Assembly: GCA_012270525.1 (NCBI GenBank)
Contig: JAAXIE010000369.1
Span: 6,745-18,296, forward strand
Length of the DNA: 11,552 bases
Direction: 5' to 3'
Source of the DNA: Dehalococcoidia bacterium
GTDB lineage: Bacteria > Chloroflexota > Dehalococcoidia > UBA3495 > JAAXIE01
Below the pieces are notes generated by a model. The model did no database searches and was not told the DNA's origin. It saw only the letters and a list, made by a program, of their open reading frames with translations. A program made the translations under genes and the position numbers. Within the stretch, counting starts at the first letter, position 1; each line of letters opens with the position of its first letter. This document shows positions 6,477 through 11,552 of the stretch, piece after piece.

Positions 6477-6902
6477 ATGCAGCGCCATCAACGCCTCACC
6501 GGCGAGAAGCGCTTCGCATCGATTCACAAAGAAGGGCGCGCCTGGGCGAACCGCCACTTGGTGCTGAAGGCCTTGCCTAACGGACTCGAAGACAGCCGTT
6601 TCGGCTTTTCCACCAGCCGCAGAGTTGGCAATGCAGTAATACGGAACAGGGTGAAGAGGCGGCTTCGAGAGGTTCTACGCGCCAGCCCAGTGAAGACGGG
6701 TTGGGACGTGGTGGTGATAGGACGCTCCCCCGCTGGTGCCGCTGGCTTCCATGAGCTCAAGGCGTCGCTGCAGGACCTGCTCCGCCGGGCGAAACTCATC
6801 GCTCCGGCATCGTCGGAAGGCCTTGGTGGTGCGACGAGGGCAGGAGGTCCATGTCCCCCGCGGCAAGCCCCGGTCCCGCCAGACCGGAGCAAACGTTGTT
6901 GA
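6477..6902 (+). CDS. rnpA: Ribonuclease P protein component
   Basis: RnpA binds the catalytic RNase P RNA and helps it cut the 5' leader from precursor tRNAs. The 141-residue product starts [20 protein letters not shown], an RnpA-like opening, and carries the signature [18 protein letters not shown] at about 48-65. The core ends near residue 108. The last 30 or so residues are a Gly/Pro/Arg-rich tail, much of it encoded over the start of yidD (52-nt overlap at 6851-6902). No Shine-Dalgarno is seen before the ATG, so translation may be coupled to rpmH 15 nt upstream. Confidence 0.93.
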   Translation: MQRHQRLTGEKRFASIHKEGRAWANRHLVLKALPNGLEDSRFGFSTSRRVGNAVIRNRVKRRLREVLRASPVKTGWDVVVIGRSPAGAAGFHELKASLQDLLRRAKLIAPASSEGLGGATRAGGPCPPRQAPVPPDRSKRC

Positions 6903-7108
6903 AGCAAGGGGCCCTGTTGGCACTGACCTGGTACAAGAAGGCCGTCTCGCCCTACCTGCCCAGTGCCTGCCGTTACGAACCCACCTGCTCGCGGTACTCC
7001 TTTGAAGCCATCGAGCGCTACGGGGTACTCAAGGGGTCATGGTTTACGGTGAAGCGGTTGTCCCGGTGCCACCCCTTGGGAGGTAGGGGCTATGATCCCG
7101 TTCCCTGA
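6851..7108 (+). CDS. yidD: Membrane protein insertion efficiency factor YidD
   Basis: The 85-residue product has the YidD core: [20 protein letters not shown] (about 27-46), then [13 protein letters not shown] and the C-terminal [14 protein letters not shown]. Three cysteines (40, 46, 73) sit where the family has them. YidD is a small membrane-associated protein that aids YidC-dependent insertion. The ATG at 6851 has AGGAGG 3 nt upstream, rather close, and makes a 52-nt overlap with rnpA. A TTG at 6896, with GGAG 9 nt upstream, would cut the overlap to 7 nt and remove an N-terminal Pro-rich piece that is unusual for the family. The start is therefore unsure, the identity is not. Confidence 0.9.
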   Translation: MSPAASPGPARPEQTLLKQGALLALTWYKKAVSPYLPSACRYEPTCSRYSFEAIERYGVLKGSWFTVKRLSRCHPLGGRGYDPVP

Positions 7109-7214
7109 ACTTGCCCCTGAACATGGGGGCTATGATAGTCCTGCCCATCTGGCGCAATAGTCCATCTGTCTTTTGAAAACAGTCCAGTTGTTGAACCGAA
7201 GACCGCAGGCACCT

Positions 7215-8471
7215 ATGGTGCTCATGCTCCCAAAGCCATCGTACTTGGTTGGCCTTGCCATCGCTCTTGCTCTGCTGGCTGTGACGGCTTGCACCGGACA
7301 ACAGTTCCGGGTCCCCGCCAATGGCTGGACTGCCATGGCGGCCGAGCAGATAGTAACCCCGGACGGTACCGCCACCGCCTCGCGCTTGTACGTGGGAACG
7401 CGTGAGGGAGAAGTTCTGGCCCTGGATCCCGTGGCCCTGAACCAAGCATTCGTCGGGGCCAGCAGCTTCGAGCGGGCCCAACTCGAGGGCGTGGGCCTTC
7501 TCTGGAGTTTCAAGCCTGAAAACGATCCAGAATTGGGCGGCGTTTTCGGCAGGCCAGCCATTGATGCCCAGCGCGTGTACGTCGCTTTCGCCGCCCAGGA
7601 CGGGGAGATGGGTATTCTCTATGCCCTGAACAAGGGGCGCGACCGGCAGAACTTCTCCAATCTGGAGCAGGGCGAGTGGCAGGCAGAGGTGGAAGGCAAG
7701 ATCGTGGGAGGGCCGGTTCTTGTTCCCGACCTGGGTCTCGTGGTCATTGGCACCGATGCGGGCACTCTGTACGGCTACGACATTGCTGGCAGTGGCTCCT
7801 CTGCCAAGCTGGAGTTCCAATATCCGCTGCCCGGCGAGACCCTCGGCCCCATCTGGACCACCCCATTGGTGCAGGGTTCCACCGTCTACTTCGGATCGCT
7901 GGACCATAACGTCTATGCCGTCAACCTCTCTACGGGTGGCCAGTTGGCGGACTGGACATATGAGACCGGGGGAGGGGTCATTGCCCGCCCACTGCTGGTC
8001 GGGAACCAGCTCGTGGTCGGGTCCTTCGATCGTAATCTGCACAGTATCGACACCTCGTCGGGGTCCGGCAGGGTGTTGCTCACCGCCGACAAATGGTTCT
8101 GGGGAGGGGCCACTACCGCTGGGTCGAGCACCTTCGTTTCCTCTCTCAATGGACAGGTCTTCGTCCTGGACCGTGATGGCAACAAGCTGAAGGAACTGTT
8201 GGTCCAGGGTCCGGTGGTAGCCCAGCCCACCACACTGTCATCGGGCGGCCGTACCTGGGTGGTCGTCGCCAACGAGGACGGGGCATTGCACCTGGTCTCG
8301 GACAACGAGGACATAACCGATGTGGTCACGCTGGAAGGGTCCCGTATCAAGGCCCCCTTGGTGGGGGTGGGGAGGGACCTGTTCCTGAGCAAGGAAGACG
8401 GCACGGTGTGGTCCCTGAGGCTCACCGGTAACAGGTTGGAGCAACTCTGGTCGCTGGATACGACCGCGTAA
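7215..8471 (+). CDS. PQQ-repeat beta-propeller lipoprotein (BamB-like)
   Basis: From the ATG at 7215 the 418-residue product has a hydrophobic signal peptide ending in the lipobox VTAC, with the lipidated Cys at 26. The rest is a series of short beta-blade repeats of the PQQ/BamB type: RLYVGTREGEVLALD, GLVVIGTDAGTLYGYD, TVYFGSLDHNVYAVN, QLVVGSFDRNLHSID, STFVSSLNGQVFVLD, DLFLSKEDGTVWSL. The frame opens at a TTG (7173), but that would put 14 extra charged residues before the signal; an ATG at 7224 is also possible. It stands between yidD and yidC, 9 nt before yidC, so a role near membrane protein insertion is a reasonable inference. Real PQQ binding cannot be judged, and BamB identity in the strict sense is not implied. 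Confidence 0.85.
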   Translation: MVLMLPKPSYLVGLAIALALLAVTACTGQQFRVPANGWTAMAAEQIVTPDGTATASRLYVGTREGEVLALDPVALNQAFVGASSFERAQLEGVGLLWSFKPENDPELGGVFGRPAIDAQRVYVAFAAQDGEMGILYALNKGRDRQNFSNLEQGEWQAEVEGKIVGGPVLVPDLGLVVIGTDAGTLYGYDIAGSGSSAKLEFQYPLPGETLGPIWTTPLVQGSTVYFGSLDHNVYAVNLSTGGQLADWTYETGGGVIARPLLVGNQLVVGSFDRNLHSIDTSSGSGRVLLTADKWFWGGATTAGSSTFVSSLNGQVFVLDRDGNKLKELLVQGPVVAQPTTLSSGGRTWVVVANEDGALHLVSDNEDITDVVTLEGSRIKAPLVGVGRDLFLSKEDGTVWSLRLTGNRLEQLWSLDTTA

Positions 8472-8480
8472 GCCAAGGCG

Positions 8481-9401
8481 ATGGGATTCGTAGAAGATAT
8501 ATTCAACTTCTTTATCATCGACCCGATGATCAACGGGCTTGCCCTGCTGTATTTCGTCTTCTTCGACCAGTTCTGGCTGTCGATAGTCATATTCACCATC
8601 TTTGTCCGCTTGGCGACGCTGCCCCTCACCCTGAAGCAGACGCGACAGATGCGGGCCATGAGCGCTCTGCAACCACGGATGCGCCAGATACAGGAGCGTT
8701 ATGCCAACGACAGGGGCCGGGCCTCGCAGGAGACCATGAAGCTCTACCGTGAAGCTGGGGTGAACCCCCTTGGTTGCTTCGGCCCCATGCTCATCCAGTT
8801 GCCCATATGGATCGGCCTGTTCCAAGCGTTGCGAGTCACCCTGCCCACCGAACCCGACTCCCTCATTGGCTTGGCCCAACGCTTCTATGCATGGCTGTCT
8901 CCTGTGCACGGGACAGTGCCATTGGATAGCAAGTTCCTGTGGCTGGATCTGGCAAACCCCGACCCCACGCCTTTCATCATGCCCATCCTCGTTGCAGCCA
9001 CCACCTGGGCCCAGCAGAAGATGACCACCATGCCAGCCATGGATGACCGGCAGGCATCCACCAACCGCATGATGCTCTGGATGATGCCCCTGATGCTGGG
9101 CTTTTTCACCCTGTCCTTCCCCAGCGGCTTGGCCCTGTACTGGATTACTTCGAACATCATTGGCGTGGGTATCCAGTACTTCCAGACGGGTTGGGGACCC
9201 CTTTTCAGCAGGTCGACGCCCTCGCCGGCGCAAGTTGCTCCTCCATCCCAGCCGGAACCCGGAGAGAAAGTGAGTGGTACGAATGGAAGCAGCCGAAGTG
9301 GTAATGTCCGCGCGAACCGTGGAAGAGGCCCGCGAACTGGGGCTCAAAGAGCTAGGCGTAGACCTGGAAGAGGCAGAGGTAGAAATACTAAGCCACGGTA
9401 A
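8481..9401 (+). CDS. yidC: Membrane protein insertase YidC/Oxa1 family
   Basis: YidC inserts and folds membrane proteins, alone or with Sec. The 306-residue product is the short type without the large periplasmic domain. It opens with a hydrophobic helix to FVRLATLPLTLKQ, where R43 is the expected groove arginine. A cytoplasmic basic hairpin (about 52-92), the helix of GPMLIQLPIWIGLFQALRV, a helix near 163-178 and the terminal pair around MMLWMMPLMLGFF and GLALYWITSNIIGVG follow. The family core ends near 242. The last 64 residues are first Pro-rich and then extremely basic. The final 42 overlap jag out of frame and contain 13 Arg, 1 Lys and no acidic residue. AAGG lies just before the ATG. 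Basic YidC tails in other bacteria contact ribosomes. Confidence 0.95.
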   Translation: MGFVEDIFNFFIIDPMINGLALLYFVFFDQFWLSIVIFTIFVRLATLPLTLKQTRQMRAMSALQPRMRQIQERYANDRGRASQETMKLYREAGVNPLGCFGPMLIQLPIWIGLFQALRVTLPTEPDSLIGLAQRFYAWLSPVHGTVPLDSKFLWLDLANPDPTPFIMPILVAATTWAQQKMTTMPAMDDRQASTNRMMLWMMPLMLGFFTLSFPSGLALYWITSNIIGVGIQYFQTGWGPLFSRSTPSPAQVAPPSQPEPGEKVSGTNGSSRSGNVRANRGRGPRTGAQRARRRPGRGRGRNTKPR

Positions 9402-9984
9402 GCCGCCACGCTTTCTGGGCTTGGGGGCTGAGCCTGCCCGCGTAAGGGTGCGGCGCATCGCAGCGGGTTCCAGCATTGCCCCAACCGCCGTGGAAATCGT
9501 CAGCCGAATACTCCAGACCGCGGGGACGTCGACGACCGCCACCCTCCGCACGGCCAACGACCCCAACACCGGCGGGCCCCTCATCGACATCACCGGAGAG
9601 GACTCCGGTCTGCTCATCGGCCGCAAGGGAGAGACCCTGCGAGCCCTGCAATTCATCGTCAACCTGATGGTGCGCAAGCGCGCGGGCGAGATGAACACCA
9701 GGGTGGTCCTGGACATCGAGAAATACCGTGAACGACGTAACGATTCCCTGAGGGCCATGGCGACGCGCGTCGCCGATCGCGTGGTTGCCAGCGGAAGGGG
9801 CATCGCACTGGAACCGATGTCGGCTGCGGAGAGGCGCGTGGTGCACATGGCGTTGGCCGATCACCCCAGGGTCACCACCCAGAGCACCGGCTCCGGCGAG
9901 GACCGCAAGATAACCGTCCTGCCCAAGGGGAACAACGGTCCGGGCTCGCCTCGCGGGCCCCGGAACCGCGATGATGAAGACTAG
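9274..9984 (+). CDS. jag: Jag/KhpB RNA-binding protein (Jag-N, KH, R3H)
   Basis: Jag (KhpB, also called SpoIIIJ-associated protein) is a cytoplasmic RNA-binding protein nearly always encoded after yidC. The Jag-N domain covers about 6-60, with TVEEARELGLKELGV and GKPPRFLGLG. The KH domain follows (about 88-150) with its GRKG loop at 116-119. The R3H domain (about 152-216) includes ERRVVHMALADH, with R187 and H191 forming R-xxx-H. A Gly/Pro/acidic tail ends the 236 residues. The GTG at 9274 is chosen because GGAGAG lies 7 nt upstream; the ATG at 9283 is the alternative. The gene overlaps the yidC end by 128 nt in another frame. Confidence 0.93.
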   Translation: MVRMEAAEVVMSARTVEEARELGLKELGVDLEEAEVEILSHGKPPRFLGLGAEPARVRVRRIAAGSSIAPTAVEIVSRILQTAGTSTTATLRTANDPNTGGPLIDITGEDSGLLIGRKGETLRALQFIVNLMVRKRAGEMNTRVVLDIEKYRERRNDSLRAMATRVADRVVASGRGIALEPMSAAERRVVHMALADHPRVTTQSTGSGEDRKITVLPKGNNGPGSPRGPRNRDDED

Positions 9985-10011
9985 ACGGGCACCAACCGAC
10001 GGGCATATTAT
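9982..10011 (+). promoter_or_regulatory. Possible purF promoter giving a leaderless mRNA
   Basis: TATTAT (10006-10011) matches five of six -10 positions, and TAGACG (9982-9987) is a four-of-six -35 at an 18-nt spacing. A start six to seven bases past the -10 would fall on the GTG at 10018, so the mRNA could lack a leader. No Shine-Dalgarno is visible before that GTG, which fits. Evidence is only by eye. Confidence 0.3.
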
Positions 10012-10017
10012 TCCGGG

Positions 10018-11508
10018 GTGAAATCGGTGGCCGGTCATGCACAGGCTCGCCAGCATGGGGTATCGACGTTGACCCCCAGCAAGGTCGACGATCACCCCAG
10101 GGACGAATGCGGGGTGGTGGCCGTTTACTCACCACAGGGCGAGGCCAGCCACATCGCCTACACCGGACTCTTCTCCCTGCAGCACCGTGGCCAGGAGAGT
10201 GCTGGCATCGCCGTCTCCGACGGTGAGGCGGTGCGGGTGCACAGCGATATGGGCTTGGTTAACCAGGTCTTCCGGAACGGCGAGGTCAAGTCCCTGCCGG
10301 GCACCATGGCCATAGGGCACACCCGCTATTCCACCACCGGCTCCAGCCTGCAGTGCAACGTGCAACCCTTCCTCGTGGATGGACTGAACGGCCGATTGGC
10401 CTTGGGGCATAACGGCAACATCGTCGATCCCCTTGCCCTGCAGCAGAGGATCAACAAACAGTGGGGATGCCAGTTCACTTCCACCACCGACTCGGAAGCC
10501 ATCGCTTATCTCCTTGCCAACGCCCCTGGGCCGACTTGGGAGGAACGCGCCGCCTACTGCATGCGCACCCTCCAGGGGGCCTACTCCGCCGTGGGTCTCG
10601 CTACTGGAGCCGTCATGGCGTTCCGCGACCCCCTGGGCGTCCGCCCGCTGTGCCTCGGCGAACTGGATGGCGGTTGGGTCATGGCTTCCGAGAGCTGCGC
10701 CCTGGACCACTTGGGGGCCACTTTCCTGCGCGAACTGGAACCCGGCGAGGTGGTGGTCATCGACCAGAATGGGCTACGTTCCACCATCTGCACGCCCGAA
10801 AGGTCGCACCGCGCCCTGTGCATCTTCGAGTACATCTACCTGGCCCGGCCTGACAGCCTGTTGAGCGACAGGCTCGTCTATTCGACCAGGCAGGACCTGG
10901 GCGCGCGTCTGGCCCAAGAGCACCCCGTCGACGCCGACGTTGTCATCGGCGTCCCCGATTCGGCCACGGCGGCGGCCGTGGGTTATGCCCAGGCCTCGGG
11001 CGTGCCCTATAGCGATGGCCTGATCAAGAACCGCTACGTCGGACGCACCTTCATGGAGCCGGACCAGCGGTCCCGCGATTCGGGAGTGCGCATGAAGTTC
11101 AACCCCCTGCCCGAAGTGGTACGGGGCAAGAGAGTCGTGCTGGTGGACGACAGCATAGTGCGCGGCACAACCACCCCGCATCTTGTCGCCTTGGTGCGAC
11201 GCGCCGGGGCTTCCGAGGTGCATGTGCGCGTCTGCTCCCCGCCCATCCAATGGCCCTGCTATCTTGGCGTCGATATGAGCACCCGTGAGGAACTGATCGC
11301 TTCCCACAAGTCGGTGGAAGAGATACGCCAATTCATCGGGGCCGATAGCTTGGGTTACCTGAGCATCAAGGGCCTGCTGGAGGTCGTGGATGGCGTCGAA
11401 GGCGGCTACTGCGACGCCTGCTTCACCGGGCATTATCCTGTGCCGGTACAGTTGGAACTGACGGACAAGCTGGTGCTGGAAAATGCCAGGGCCACGGCCC
11501 ACCGCTAG
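10018..11508 (+). CDS. purF: Amidophosphoribosyltransferase PurF
   Basis: PurF makes 5-phosphoribosylamine from PRPP and glutamine, the first committed step of purine synthesis. The N-terminal glutaminase domain begins at DECGVVAVYSP with the nucleophile Cys31, which implies removal of a propeptide of 30 residues. It continues with LQHRGQESAGIAV, GHTRYSTTG, LGHNGNI and FRDPLGVRPL. The phosphoribosyltransferase domain has VIGVPDSATAAA and the PRPP loop VVLVDDSIVRGTT (373-385). C268, C414, C465 and C468 match the four-cysteine 4Fe-4S set of the Bacillus-type enzyme. The GTG at 10018 has no clear ribosome site and internal starts such as GTG 10027 are possible, so the propeptide length is uncertain. 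The gene follows jag by 33 nt, an unusual neighbour for the yidC cluster. Confidence 0.96.
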   Translation: MKSVAGHAQARQHGVSTLTPSKVDDHPRDECGVVAVYSPQGEASHIAYTGLFSLQHRGQESAGIAVSDGEAVRVHSDMGLVNQVFRNGEVKSLPGTMAIGHTRYSTTGSSLQCNVQPFLVDGLNGRLALGHNGNIVDPLALQQRINKQWGCQFTSTTDSEAIAYLLANAPGPTWEERAAYCMRTLQGAYSAVGLATGAVMAFRDPLGVRPLCLGELDGGWVMASESCALDHLGATFLRELEPGEVVVIDQNGLRSTICTPERSHRALCIFEYIYLARPDSLLSDRLVYSTRQDLGARLAQEHPVDADVVIGVPDSATAAAVGYAQASGVPYSDGLIKNRYVGRTFMEPDQRSRDSGVRMKFNPLPEVVRGKRVVLVDDSIVRGTTTPHLVALVRRAGASEVHVRVCSPPIQWPCYLGVDMSTREELIASHKSVEEIRQFIGADSLGYLSIKGLLEVVDGVEGGYCDACFTGHYPVPVQLELTDKLVLENARATAHR

Positions 11509-11517
11509 GCCAGTGGA

Positions 11518-11552
11518 ATGACAACGAGAGAGCCCTTGCCCCAGGATGGTCA
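11518..11552 (+). CDS. Possible start of a further gene (truncated)
   Basis: An ATG at 11518, nine bases after the purF stop, opens a frame MTTREPLPQDG that stays open to the window edge. No good ribosome site precedes it and eleven residues are too few to identify a family. A purine gene such as purM would be a natural neighbour, but nothing in the residues shows it. Confidence 0.3.
   Translation, partial: MTTREPLPQDG

Noticed and set aside
6276..6557. N-terminal extension of tlyA up to 6557
   Set aside because: It would cover rpmH and its promoter, and the added residues do not look like part of the S4 domain; the TTG at 6275 has a ribosome site.
7113..7130. Terminator after yidD (GCCCC/GGGGC)
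   Set aside because: Five pairs and no T tract; too weak to call.
7044..8042. A 332-codon minus-strand frame opposite yidD and the propeller gene
   Set aside because: Its composition is shadow-like and no motif is visible; the plus strand has a signal peptide and repeated blades that explain the region.
8238..9848. A 536-codon minus-strand frame opposite yidC and jag
   Set aside because: It lies antisense to two clearly recognised genes, has no family features, and is the kind of long shadow frame expected in GC-rich coding DNA.

Overview
The window is GC-rich bacterial chromosome, fully packed with genes, and looks like a Chloroflexota (Dehalococcoidia/SAR202-like) genome or metagenome contig. 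That placement is an inference. It rests on the paired DUF1800/DUF1501 genes, a lipoprotein-type HEXXH peptidase, a DUF4389 protein, a Gram-positive-type YidC without a large periplasmic domain, and a PurF of the Bacillus Fe-S type. No 16S or full marker set is present to confirm it.

Everything from the left edge to about 6275 lies on the minus strand; everything from 6324 to the right edge lies on the plus strand. Reading the minus strand from its upstream end: tlyA (rRNA methyltransferase with an S4 domain), then a tRNA cluster Leu(GAG)-Cys(GCA)-terminator-Leu(TAA), then a membrane protein made of two DUF4389 repeats, then a putative zinc-metallopeptidase lipoprotein. A hairpin terminator and a TTGACA-type promoter separate these from DUF1800 and DUF1501, the latter cut by the window edge just before its C-terminus.

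The plus strand carries the classic membrane-insertion and RNA-processing cluster: rpmH, rnpA, yidD, a PQQ-type beta-propeller lipoprotein, yidC and jag (khpB). purF (first step of purine synthesis) follows, then possibly the first codons of another gene. rnpA/yidD and yidC/jag overlap out of frame. The divergence point between tlyA and rpmH is only 48 nt. It holds a perfect TTGACA-N17-TATAAT promoter whose -10 box is a palindrome, so the same bases can read as a -10 for both strands.

No clear mobile element, CRISPR array or defence system is visible. The most notable points are: (1) the DUF4389 and metallopeptidase genes form one continuous reading frame broken by a single TAG, and the peptidase signal peptide has no ordinary start codon; (2) the palindromic divergent promoter; (3) a 128-nt yidC/jag overlap that encodes an Arg-rich YidC tail; (4) an exact 100-residue internal duplication in the DUF4389 protein.
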